Shown piece after piece: positions 12,562 through 24,700 of a DNA stretch of 64,000 nucleotides. The stretch is from Onchocerca lupi (taxonomy: Eukaryota > Nematoda > Chromadorea > Rhabditida > Onchocercidae). The stretch lies in assembly GCA_028564675.1 (NCBI GenBank), contig JAOVVO010000449.1, forward strand, positions 1-64,000, read 5' to 3'. Position 1 is the first letter of the stretch. Each line of letters opens with the position of its first letter. A program made the position numbers and the translations under genes. The notes under the pieces were generated by a model. That model saw only the letters and a list, made by a program, of their open reading frames with translations. It was not told where the DNA came from and made no database searches.

Positions 12562-15429
12562 CTATAAAAGTTATACAAGAATTCAAATTGAAGTAATCAG
12601 AAACTCAATACAAACTAGAAAAATTTATCCATTTTTTATTACTTATCAGCTTTGAATAAAAATGTTGCTAAGTTTGGCCAGACCATATTCCGCTGTTCCG
12701 TTACATGCCTTTGGGAAATAAAAATGAGGAACTTTTTCTACAGCAATCTTAGGATGGGTTATAAGAAAAAAGGGTAGAGATAAACAAGTAAACTATTTCT
12801 CATATTTACTTCACTTATAAATGATTGTGGGAAATAGTATACCGATTCACAAAAATATAGGCAGATAACATTCTTTGATCTTCCCCAAATTAGCTGCAAA
12901 TGTTCAGCTAAATAAAATAATGAAGTGTGAGTAGATAAAACGAATCTGATGTAATAGAATTTATTCAAAAGTGAAAAAAAAAAAGGGCAAAAAGAAACCC
13001 GGAAATTATGGAACATATCGATGTAAATCATCTATTGCCCCTCATAATATTCTGATACAATAAATTTCCAACGTTTGCAAATATCACTCATCTGAAAAGA
13101 AAGAAAGAACAAACAATAATGTATTAAAGAAAAGACGACTGCAAAACTTGGCACAGACAGGTAAATCTCTGTTCTTATCTCCAATTCATTTTGCAAATGA
13201 TCCTCGTTTCCTTAACTGCCAAGTGTTCTTAATATACGACCATACTTATGAGGTCTGTCAATCCATCACATCATGTGTAATTTCAAATCCTTGAAATTTT
13301 TCAGCCATAGTGCTACGAAGCTTCCGATCATTCCCACACAAGACAGTGATGACTAACAACTGCAGGATGTACCATGAATTTCAGTCGACTCAACACAGCT
13401 ATAATTCGGACCATTATTGCAGCTGAAGTTCTCCATTTACCCCAAAACGAAGTGGAGATCTAAGAAGTCCAAACAAGTCTTAAGTGAAGTAGGCCTAGCC
13501 GCAAAAAGAAAAAAATTAACTCATCAAACCCAAAGCACCTGCCATGTTCCAAGCGTCAAATGACAAAATGGCACTTTAGCTGGTTCGCTATGCAACACTC
13601 GACGCAACCAACTGAACGAATGGTAGCAGTGAGGATTGAACAGACGGAATTCATGAGAAGCATTTCTGAATGGATTAGAAATATTTCAAGATTATACTGC
13701 CAACTATAATCAAATAGGATGACGATTGTAGGCTGCTTATTGAGGGCTTCTACTTTCTCGAATTAGCATTCCTGGAAGGAGCTTCTCAAGAACACCTCAC
13801 ATTTTTGTTAATTGATTTCATAGAAGTTATAATATGGCCGAAATGATGCGAGAAGTTTTAAGAAAAATTAGAAATTACAACTTCGGGCAAAACACACAAA
13901 AGGAAATATTTTTAGCATAAACTATTTCAAAAAAAAAAAAAGAAAAATGCTCATTTTTCATAAAATGAAGAAAGCAGTAAAAGGAAGTTGGAAGTCTGAT
14001 AAAGGGCGGAAATTGGTAGGACTGTTACCTGAACTGCATTAAAAACAATCAGTTTCATCGCTACTGCACTCGGTGCTAATATAAACCAAATAAACGAAAA
14101 TATATTTTGAACTAACAAACACGCATACTATTGGAAACAATTATGTTTAGGAAGACTAAAAACAGAAACGAAAGCACTCTGTCGTAAACTTCAAAACACT
14201 TCATGCATCCCACTTTATCATCTCGTGATTATGAATTCTTTCCATTGGGCTAACATCAAGTAAATCAGGTCTCTCGGATATGATAATGTCATGCAGTAAC
14301 CTCTCGAAGGAAGTTCAGGATCTCATCATCATGCCCTATCAATAATCAGTAGTGTCTGCTGTTTGCCGGTCAGTAGCATGTGACACTGTCCATTTAAATG
14401 GGATTTTCCGGAATACTTTGCTATTTATTGTTAATCCAAACCACGTGGCTTTTGAGGACAGTACAAGTAATTAGCTTTACCTTCAGATCTCAGTCTAGCT
14501 TAGTGCAGATATCTGAAGCGATAATCAATCACTAATGAGCAAAATAATGCAAAGAGGCATTGTACAATTCTTAAAAACAGACATTAGCTGTTTGTTAGAC
14601 GTTTAGTTTTAGGAATATAGTCATTGCAGTGGAACATTTGACGCAGCTGATTGATAAGTGGTCAACGTTGGACCATTGGAAGATTAGACCGGTGTAGGTA
14701 GCATCAAGAGTGAAGTGAATGCGAACAATGGAGATCGATCAACATGGTAACTATATATTGCAAAGGTACCAGTGAAAATCAATCTCACTTGTCCTACTTC
14801 ATACAGATGGCGGCCATAGTGTAGCTTATACCACATACGGCGGTGGTATTGCATCTCATGAATAATGGGATAAGCCGCTACTGCGGGTGCCAGGAGAAAG
14901 GATTTGCGAAGTCAGTGGGTCATGGGTCATGGGTCATGTGTATTTGAATAAAGAAGATACTCAAGTAACTTTAAAATCTACGAAATATCACCTCGAACTA
15001 TGGCAAATATGATTGATATCAGCTGCTATGCCAGCTATATCATGGCTGAAAGTAGTCAAGTAACAAAGATATCAGCTAAAACCTATGATTTCCTGGACAT
15101 GGTTATTCGGAATATCTTCGAAAAATTTTATTTTTACAAAAAAATTTGACTTCATTGAAATCAAATTAAGGAAGGAAGCAAATAGACTGGAATGAGCAAC
15201 ATCAGCCTTCTACTCATCTCTGGAGATTTTAAAAATGATGCTTGACTACCTGTAACGAAGAGAGGTGACACTGGCGAATGGATGCCATGAAGATGGTCAT
15301 TCTTTCCAGCAAAAACTTCTATTCCCATCCCCGAGAAAAGGAAGATGGCGTGAAGTGAGATGGGTCTTCGGACGGATTCGAGACCTGGATGAATTGGGGA
15401 AATAGCGGAACTAAGCTTGAGCGATGCAA
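12562..15429. other. gene-poor interval with possible 5' exons of the minus-strand gene
   Basis: Possible upstream exons of the 10505-12561 gene lie near 12665-12705 and 13030-13092 (minus), but none joins in phase with confidence. The rest, to about 15.4 kb, shows no exon I can support. At 14917-14938 there is a short GGGTCAT tandem triplication. Confidence 0.5.
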
Positions 15430-16020
15430 CTAGTGCCATAGGATGGAAGCGACAAATGTCTTCTCTCCGTCGGATAGGACAGGACCGGAAAGACAGGTGG
15501 AGGAGGTGGGTGGGTGGGTGGAAGTGTAACTGCGAGGGAAGTTTGGAGGGCTGCGTGGAGCGACATCCCGCCTAAACCATGCCAACCAACGTCCCTGCCC
15601 CTTTTGGCGGGACATTTGCTGTATGACCAGTGCTGCTATCAGAAGAGTCCAATCGTTCGCTTCTGTCCGAACGATGATGTGATCGGTTCGCCCGTGTGTC
15701 TCCGTTGACACTGGAAGACTGCCCGCAGGGCGGACGGGCGGACGGATAGCATTGCCCACTGTTGAGGGAGGGAATCCTCTCGCTTCTCTTCGTACAGTTT
15801 ATCACTCACTCGTATCCATCCGCTTCCACTGCTTCATTCCGGATGCAGTGCAGATTTGCGACCATGCAAGTAGTCGTACAGCGGCAGGGGTGAATGTCGC
15901 AGATCGGATCAAGCAATTTTCGAATGTGCTTATCGCGGTGATAAGCTAGGATGCAGAAGTGGAAGAAGATGGGATTCAGGGAGGGTAGTGCAGAAGCGAA
16001 GATACCTTCGCTTCTCATTC
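15430..16020. other. GC-rich island in an AT-rich background
   Basis: This stretch is visibly richer in G, C and CpG than its surroundings, with a run of GGTGGGTGGGTGGGTGG near 15500 and CGGACGGGCGGACGG near 15733. Reading frames are open on both strands, which GC richness alone would produce, and no frame shows a recognisable protein. It could be a promoter or regulatory island, a noncoding RNA locus or foreign DNA. Confidence 0.5.
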
Positions 16021-16102
16021 CTCCTTTTTCATTCTTTTTTACGCGTCTTCTATTTCCACTTCGAAGTGAGTAAGCCTAAGCCTGGAATGGGTGCCGTGCC
16101 AC

Positions 16103-16300
16103 AAAGTTGGCCATGATAAAAATTGCTAGCATTCATGCGGTTACTCACATGTAGTTAGATGGCGATAATGGAGATAATAGTGAACAGCAACACCTACTAA
16201 GTCAAGAAGTTAGTGTGTAACACGGTCTTAGTGCACTTGAGCCAAGTAATTCAAATCTTTAATAGTATCGCCAATCATCTCCTGATGAGATAAACCAATC
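16103..16300 (+). repeat. dispersed 198-bp repeat, copy 1
   Basis: This segment matches the reverse complement of 51761-51958 with only four differences by my alignment, all transitions. It begins AAAGTTGGCCATGATAAAAA and ends GATGAGATAAACCAATC. Weaker similarity continues about 30 bases to the left. No clear terminal inverted repeats, target-site duplication or coding frame was seen, so the element type is unknown. Confidence 0.95.
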
Positions 16301-16321
16301 TAAACCAGACCCTTCATCCCA

Positions 16322-16660
16322 TTAGTATGACTGCATTGCAAGTGAAAATCTCCGCAAGTGAAACGCGATGAGCAAGAAGACTCCCAAATCGCTCAAATTG
16401 AAGAAGCAAGCAGCGGAACGGTGGACACTTCGACTTATATCATCACTTCTTGCTAGCGTAAGAAAGAATGAGTTAACCACTAAATAAGTCATAGAAATAT
16501 GCAGAAGGATCCAGCGACATCTTCTGTGAAAGTGACGTGAAGGATTAGGAAATGAAGTAGTAAAAGAGGAAGGTAATGCCAAGTTAGCCTCTGTCGACAT
16601 CATAGTTACGACGAGAATTGCATTCAGCAATAGTAATCTTAATTGAATGATGTTCTCCAT
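16322..16660 (-). CDS. candidate small secreted or membrane protein with signal peptide
   Basis: A 112-codon frame starts with ATG at 16660. It begins MENIIQLRLLLLNAILVVTM, then MSTEA, which looks like a cleavable signal peptide. The rest has a dibasic-rich stretch (RHFHRRCRW), two more hydrophobic stretches (HISMTYLVVNSFFLTLA and DLGVFLLIAFHL) and only two cysteines. No family is recognised. It could be a single-exon secreted peptide precursor, a small membrane protein or a chance frame. Repeat copy 1 begins 22 bases past its stop, so the repeat may sit in its 3' UTR. No AATAAA was found nearby on that strand. Confidence 0.3.
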   Translation of the reverse strand: MENIIQLRLLLLNAILVVTMMSTEANLALPSSFTTSFPNPSRHFHRRCRWILLHISMTYLVVNSFFLTLARSDDISRSVHRSAACFFNLSDLGVFLLIAFHLRRFSLAMQSY

Positions 16661-17202
16661 TGTGAAAGCTTGGGAAATTTTGATGACACGTGTTCCTATT
16701 TTAATAAAGCCACGCTTACAAATTTCTCAAACACATTGCTGCCAATTTACTGTTATCATTCATCTTTGATAAGAATGACGTGACATTTCATCAGCTTCTT
16801 ATTTCGAATAATTTCATTAATTCATATTTACTTATTTCGAAGGTTTTGCTGACTTCCCTGTTAATGCTTCACATAGCATTTCCTTTGACTTATTTGACAG
16901 CTCAGCTTTTGACATAACATGACATATATTCCAATAATTTCCAATCTTCTCATCGGCCTAAAATTTTAATCACACATTGGCATTCCAACTTCCAAAATTT
17001 CAATAAGGGACAAATTCTTTAATCTCCAACTGTTCGTTTTATCCACCTTATCCCGATAGTTTTCACTCCGATGAAAAGAACGGAGGAGTAAACGAATGTT
17101 TTCCTCGAACTTTTTCTTTGCGAAAATTTATGGCTTCATAAGAAAATTAATCGAAAAATTAGGACTTAAATTTTTTAATTTTTTTCTTTTGTAGACTCTT
17201 TC

Positions 17203-17238
<36 letters not shown>

Positions 17239-20200
17239 AAATTTAAAGCTTCGGTTAAAATGAGTAAGAACTCAGTAACAGCAATTGTAGAAATGCACTC
17301 ACTATTGAAGGAACAGATAGGAAAACAATTTTTTTCACCTGTTCTGGAAAGTTGGTGAATTGCACTAATAATTTGCCGAAGTAGGTCAGAGACTGATGAT
17401 CTAGCTATCAAGATTCTAGGATTTGAACTCACTAGGATAAGGAGAGGATCATGTGTTAAACAATCACAGAAAAGAGATACCTTACTGTTTGACTGTAAAA
17501 TAGGAATAAGAAAAGAAAAAGTGTCTAATTTTAAGATCCGTGACGTTCAGTTCACTTCCTCGAAGGCGGAGGATAAGATTTCAGTAAATTTTTAAAATTA
17601 AGATTCCGTGATTTCTAGCATTGCTACTTGCGTCTATCCTTGCATAAAAATTGGAATTGGACGATAATGAAAGAAGCCACTCACTTAGAGGTGACAAATA
17701 CAAGTCCAGCTGAGAAAGTATATACCTTTCCCAAAAAGTCAAAGTCAGGATTTCGTTACTCTTCCCGGGGGATTTATACCTGCGAGATTTTTTTTTTTCC
17801 TAGTTAGAGCTTTAAATTCCATGTTGACGAATGAAATCAGTCATTTATCTTGGCGAAAATTTTTGTTGATATGTTTGTGAAGATATTTGAGAATATCAGT
17901 AGATTCACGAAAGATGATGAAGAAGCTCTGAACTCTGCAAATGATATGTTATAACCAATCGTCTCTAGGACTTACTGCTTTCTTCTTACTGATTGTATCT
18001 CGATAAAGATGATGCGAAGAGATTATTCGAATTCTTCAACTCCTGTCACTTCATCAGGCAACAATTATTTACCGTTATTAAGAAAAACCATTCGCTAGTT
18101 TAAAATATTATTGTACCAAATCTTGTTTCAAACAGATGAATTTTTCAAATTCTTATTTTAGTATTCGCTGATATTAATCGATCATTTATAAATAAAAGCG
18201 ATTAAATAGGAAAGTTGTGGAGTGAATATCAAAAAATTTTCTAACAATGCAATATTTCTCTGCACAACCGAAAGAGAAATTTAAAATTGAGCGGTGCATC
18301 TCCAGTCGAATCGCAAAATGCTATTGCTTAAACATTTTTCCCATTTATAATAGAACAATAAGAAATAAAATGCCCTGGATTCAGGCCTCATAATAGAATT
18401 TTAAAACTTGTAACACTAATATTATCTTATGCGCATTAATTTCAAAATGGAATTGCTGAGGTCAACGACTAATTGTCGGAGTGTTCTGCATCTCAACCTT
18501 TTCGTCTTTCCTAGTTATAAAATCATTTTTTTCCTAGTAAAAATCAAAATTTATGCTGCCAAGCTCATCCCATAATTCATCGTAACTCTAGAAATTTTCA
18601 GCGAACTTTATCCGAGCAATGAGTTTATAAGGCATAAAGTTGCAAATCAACTGAGTTAAATGCAACTTCATCTAATTTAAACAAGTTTAAACTCCAAATT
18701 AATGTCACGACCTCTCGAAACGAATTTCACAAAGCCAAGCAGCATGACAATTTGCCATCGTTGTTCTTCCAGCCATCTTTCGTTACAGCTTGAAAACGCT
18801 ATAACTTCCGTAACACTAAATTTTACCGAAATTTAGGTTCATTAGTAAGTTGCTCAAACAGCTACCATTGCTGGATGAGGAACCATTTTCAGGAGGAGCC
18901 ATAAATACAAAAGAAATGAAGATAGAGAAAGGATGCTGATGCGTGATTTGCAAAATTTTCCTGTTAAATAGATCTATTTTTTTGAGTATTGAAGTATCTC
19001 TGTAAGATTTATATCCTTTTCATTCGCACAAGATACTTCAAGTTCGATTTTATCGCTGGTACATTTCAGAGAAATGAATCCTAGGTGCTTAGTGACACCT
19101 ATCTAACCAGTATCGTGAGCAAAATGGCAAAATGTTCATTCGATGATTTGGTAATGCCTTGCAGATGCAAGCATGCATGCATGCAGCTAACTATTGCAGA
19201 TCAGAAAAAGCAAACAGCATGATGGAGAAATTGATGGTTGCATCCGCTGAACTATATTTCATCCTTCGATAGTTTGTCATTTTGCCGTGCAGTAGACATC
19301 TAGTTGTTACCAACTATTGTATACGGACAACCTCACTTCTTCCATCTCTCCCAACCTTCTTCCCTTCATCTCCTCCTTCCACTTGCACCTCCGTCATCAA
19401 CGACTAACATCGGCAACCTCTTGAAATCAATTACCCGAAACTGATTGTACCTCCAACGTAGCGCACTCATTTTCCCCTCCTCTTCACTCAAACGGTTTGC
19501 AACTTTTTTTTGTACCAATTATACCGATCATCCATGGGTCGATTTCAGAGAATTTCGGTGAGTCCCATTCTTTTTTCAATCAATCCAATTAAATAGATAA
19601 TAAAGATAAAAACATTTGGAAGTTATGATAAGACTTGCATAAACGTTCATGTATATTTGCGTGTGCATTCTCTCCTTTTCTCTTTCATGGAATTCAGTGC
19701 CAAAAAACGCATTAACTTGACATTTGCCTCGTCCATTTAAGAACAACCGATTTTGGGAGACTTTTTCATGTCACCATTAGCCTAGTCTAGTTTTCAGCAT
19801 GATTTATACCGTCATTCACTTTCACTCGCACTTTTAGTTGATTTTTTACCTACAAATGTACTGAAAATTACTGTTATGACTACAATCAATTTAATAATTT
19901 CATGTAAAAAAAAAAAAAACTTTAATTTTAAGTGTGAAAATTGAGTATATAAGTCCATGTTTATTTGTTTTCTATTTAAGATTTAATAAATGTAGTAATA
20001 ATCAAGAAAAGGCCCTCTACCCTAGTCACTTTCCAAAAAGTGCCACCAAAAAATGGATGACAGGCTTCTTGCTGAAGGAAAAATGAGGCTTTGAGACTAT
20101 CATTAGAATAAACAATTTTGGAAGAGAAATAAATTAATAAAAGTTAAAACTTATCGAAGGAGAGACCTTTTCTTGAATCATCTTACTTCTACCATTTCCG

Positions 20201-21739
20201 TCTCTCATCTCCCTTTCTTTCCACTTTTCTTCCTCTTGCTGATCAGATCAACCGATATGTCGTATTTATTTCGACATTTCAATCGTACAGTTGATTAGAA
20301 GAAGATTCGAACCATGTGTTTTTACAAACGAATTTGACTCTCGTAGAGCAGTTTTCAGACAACACCTTCCTTTTTCCCGCATTATCAGAGAAATATTTCT
20401 GTGATAATTATCATTTCTTCTTTGTGCAACTTCCATTTTATTTAACGACTGTTCGCTAAGCCTAACCCACTATTCCTGGATAATTTAACGATTGAGGCTT
20501 TGATCTGCTCGGGCAATTTTAGAAAATTAATTTCTGAATCGCATTTGTTCTTTACGGTGCCTGTTTTTTCCTCCCACAAAGTAGACTGATTGCATCATCA
20601 AGTCGCGACTTCCGTAAATTCCATTGAGCTTTCTTGCCGAAAGTATGCACAATAGCGCTGGAGAAATGCATGTGAGTGGGAAGCGTGCTCTTGCCATTTG
20701 TACCTGAATCGCAGTACAGCTGCACTGCTAGTCTGGGCCACTTCCATGTTTGCTAATTGCAATATGAATTTATCACTGCGTTAGACTTTCATCCCAGATT
20801 CTGTCATTCGAAATCTAATTTTAATGCTTCATTCTGCTGCATAAACAAGGGATCTCGTCACAAAGAAGTAAATCCATGAGAAAAAGAACAGGAAAAATGT
20901 ATATGTCATTAGCAGTGTTAAGGTGAAAAAGCCCCTGAAAGAAATAGTTTGAAAAGGGAAGAAACACGCGAGAAAGAGAGGAGGGAAAGGGATGACAGGG
21001 AAGAGGACAGTGGACAAAGGTCAACGCTACAATAATCGCCAACGACAGCACTATTCATCTTATTGTTCATTTCTTCTCTTCTTTTTCTTCCTCTCTTTCT
21101 CATCCTGGTAACATTTTCATGGCTTCTGTCTATTGTGTCCTTGGGAAGTGAGGTATCGATCCGTCCCTTTTTTTGTCTTCTTTTTTGCACGTTGCACTTG
21201 GGTCCAGTTTGTTCTGTCCCTTCTCTGCCATACTTTCTTGACCAGTAGATGAATAGGTAAAGCGGTGTTGGCGACTGTTGCTCTATTGTTACATGATGGA
21301 AAGGAAGGTCGTTTAGTGTGGGTGATGAGTGATAGAATTTGTAGGACTTTCCAGAATTCAACCGAAATTCGTGTATTCTGCAGTGGATGTGAACACTTAA
21401 CGGTATGGTTTGGAAGACACGATGTTGGGTAAAGCAGACCGAGAGGCGAGTTAGATTCCATTTCATCGCATTTAAGGGGCGTCCCGAAATGACTGTTTTT
21501 CATAACCTTATGTATTGAACGATTTACGCTTGATCATGTAGCTGTCTTAGTTTCTTGGTTTCTGTTTCAGATTCCACTAGTACAGATCTTGAAGTCCGGT
21601 CAAACTCATAGACGAATGGAAATTGATGAATTAAACTGTATTAATTGTAGCTGCTAGACAGTGTGAAAGAAAGACAAATAGTAAATACTGTTGCCATTGA
21701 TGATGCCAAAAAAGCAGTAAGTGATAGATTTTGTTGCAG
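16661..21739. other. upstream region of the FRMD4-type gene, no certain gene
   Basis: This 5-kb interval holds no recognised protein gene. It includes poly-A at 17207-17235, a GCATGCATGCATGC tract near 19171 and a long minus-strand frame at 20918-21466 (182 codons). That frame overlaps a second open minus-strand frame at 21117-21503; its protein is basic and low in complexity (KRGRKRREEMNN, then serine/leucine runs) with no recognisable domain. Noncoding 5' exons of the FRMD4-type gene probably lie here, for example around 21570. Confidence 0.5.
17207..17235. repeat. poly-A tract
   Basis: A run of 29 A residues. Homopolymer runs of this length recur through the window, for example at 49718-49745 and 62881-62912. 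Confidence 0.95.
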
Positions 21740-24700
21740 ATGCATGATGGTAAACGTTCCATAATACATTTACTGGATGGACGACAACTGGAGCTTACCA
21801 TTCAACCACGATTAATTGTCCATGAATTGTTGAATATTATTGCCAGCCATGTGGCCTTGAAGGATGCCGACAAACAATACTTTGGATTAGCTTATGTAGA
21901 TCACCTGTAAGTTTAACTTTTATCTTGGCCCGGTTTTCCGAGCTTGCATATTTTGGTCATCAGCATTCCCCAACTCCATTTCCCACCTATTAGGAAGCCA
22001 AACTCAATATTTCATTGCAATATTTGCCCCAATGTCAATGATTAACTTGAACTAGACCACACCCGGGAAGTTTTATGTAAATCGAAAGAAGACTATTACT
22101 TATCGGCAAATTCGAACTATCTTTTCGGTTAGTGTCGTAAGTCTCTGTCAGAAAATTTATACCTGGAACGTGTCCGAAATACCCTATTGGAAAACTGACA
22201 TATGAGATATTGAATAGTGATCAGATCATCTTGCTGAGTAATTAATTTCCACGTTATTGTGTTAAAATAAATGAACAGATAAGGAATGAGAACGATAATT
22301 ATGTGGGGGATAGGAAGACAAGTAACCAGCATCAACATAAAACAAGCGCTAGTATTATTTAGTATAACTGCTGTCAAATCGAAATTGGCAACAAAAGATA
22401 ACTGATTTATAGCTGCTGTAAAACCGAAATTGGCAACAGAAAATAAACTGATCTATACGAAAAGTCGAACTTTTAATTGTTGGGCTGAAAAAAAGTTTTG
22501 GAAATGGAGATTCCTATATTTTCTGAGGGACAGCATACATTTAGATCAGTAAGAGGTACAATAGTTCGCTATGGAAAATTTGTTAGTAAATTGAAATGTG
22601 CTGAGTAAGTTGTTACCACAGTCTTTACTTGGACTTCACAATATTTTCAGCGAACAGTATCACTGGCTGCCCACGGATAGACGGGTCTTGGAATATGACA
22701 TCCCACGGAAATCTCATCAGTTACATGCGGTCCTGGAGTTACACCATAGCGTGAAGTAGGAGTTTTAAAGTTAAATCGCATTATAAACTAAGAAGTGGAA
22801 ATAAATTATAGTTGAAATAAAAAAAGTCGAGCTTCAGAAATCATGTTTCATTGGTGTCATCCTTTTAGTCTATTAATTAAGCAACATTACTTCCATCGTT
22901 AAAAGGAATACTTTTTTCATCTTTTTCAGCTTTGCATTTATCCCTTTTTAGATTCTTCGTTGATTCAGTACTCACCCTGTGCCATCCATCAGCTGTTGAG
23001 CTCTATTTTTTGGAGACAGCCAAGCGATTAATTAAAGTAAATTATCTTCATATTACTGCTATTATATTTCTATGTTAATCAAACTGTTGTATTGAATATT
23101 AGATTAGCTAAAGCAATTAGAAACAGATCAGCATAGAATATTTACAGGGTTTGCTGGAATTCACTGATCTGGAATACTATAAAATTGCATCAAACTTCCT
23201 ACAAATATATTGCGGCAATTATGTGAGGTAATGTTTGAGTACCGTACTTTAGCTAAGAATGTGATTGTCGTGAAAATAATTTTTGCGAATATGACGATTC
23301 CTGTTAGAAAAAGGTATTTATTGAAAGGGGAACAATTACGAACAAACAACTATTTCAAAGTATCCAAATGACTAATCACTGTGTGCCTTTCCTTTGTTGC
23401 TCGTAGAGTAGAATAATTCTGGCCCTGTTGTTGATTATTTTGTCGATTCGAATCGATTATTGCTGGGGTCGTTGTAAAGTACTGTTGGTAGAAAACCGTT
23501 GTCGAAAATTGCTGTAGAAACACTGGCGCTCGTTTACCAGTCGTGGAATAAGAATATATTTCTGCTACAAATCCGATCCTTATATATCCTTTCGGAATCC
23601 CTCCTTCTTTCCCGATCTCCAATTTGGCGCCTCATGATCTCGCTTTGTTTAACTGTTAGTTGGACCGTTTTGGCAGGAAACATGTTTATCCTACTATTAT
23701 CGGCCTATTGGTACGTTTGAAATTACGCGCTTCATGACCTTTAACACCCCTTGTTAATATCAATTTTCGGATTTTTCCGACAGTGATATTCTTTAAAAGG
23801 ACATTATTTTGTCAGGATCTTGCTTCTTGTATTGCGGATTATTGAAGGCTTTACAGATGTTTTTTTATGCTGCGCAATATATTTGAGTTCATGAATTCAT
23901 CGCTTTCCTCAAATTGATGACACGAAATTAGTTGAATTTTGGCAGTGATGATAAGCATTATATACTTATCTGTCTTTCTTTTTAAAGCGACTTTCGGATT
24001 AAAATTCTCTTTTTAATGGAAGCTCAACTGATCTAGTATTTGATTTTCAAGTGATGAAAAAGCACGATATGCACTAGCGGAGCTTATACCAGTTCCAAAT
24101 GGAGTGCTGCATACATACGATGTGTCATTAGAAGATATTGAGAAGAATGTGATTGAACTGTACAAGGATCTCAATGGCGTACCAAAAGGAGTAGCAATTT
24201 TAAAGTAATTTTTATCTTCCTTCCGAAAACTTTGCATTTCAGGTAAGTATAGTAAATTAGTTTTGACATAGATACACGAATAAATAAGCAATGCTATTTG
24301 CAGCTTTTTACAAACCGCAGAAAGATCTTCAACTCATGGATGCCATTTTTATCAAGTGCGCGATAAAGCTGGCCAGCCATGGACTGTTGGCATTAGCAAC
24401 AAAGGAATATTTCAGTATGATCCATCTGACATCTCGAAACCGAAGAAGGTTCTTTACCTAACACGAATTTATACTTGCGTTTTCCTTCACTCTTTTTTAC
24501 TATTTTATAAAATCATTCATTATTAATTTTTAATTCTTCTTAATTGTTCATTGCAGTGTATAAAGAACAAACTTCTACCTACTTATTTCTCCTCATTCCG
24601 AGTAGAATTTCTGACATTATGTCCCATATTTGTCACATTTCATTTCTAAAATTAATGTCAAAATTTCACGGAACTAATGGTTGTGCAGAGTTGACAATTT

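Noticed and set aside
15430..15759. 109-codon minus-strand frame in the GC-rich island
   Set aside because: Several frames on both strands are open there because of base composition, and the translation shows no protein-like pattern.
20296..20330. GGTTCGAATC on the minus strand, resembling a tRNA T-loop
   Set aside because: The flanking bases do not pair into a T-stem, and no acceptor or anticodon arms are present.
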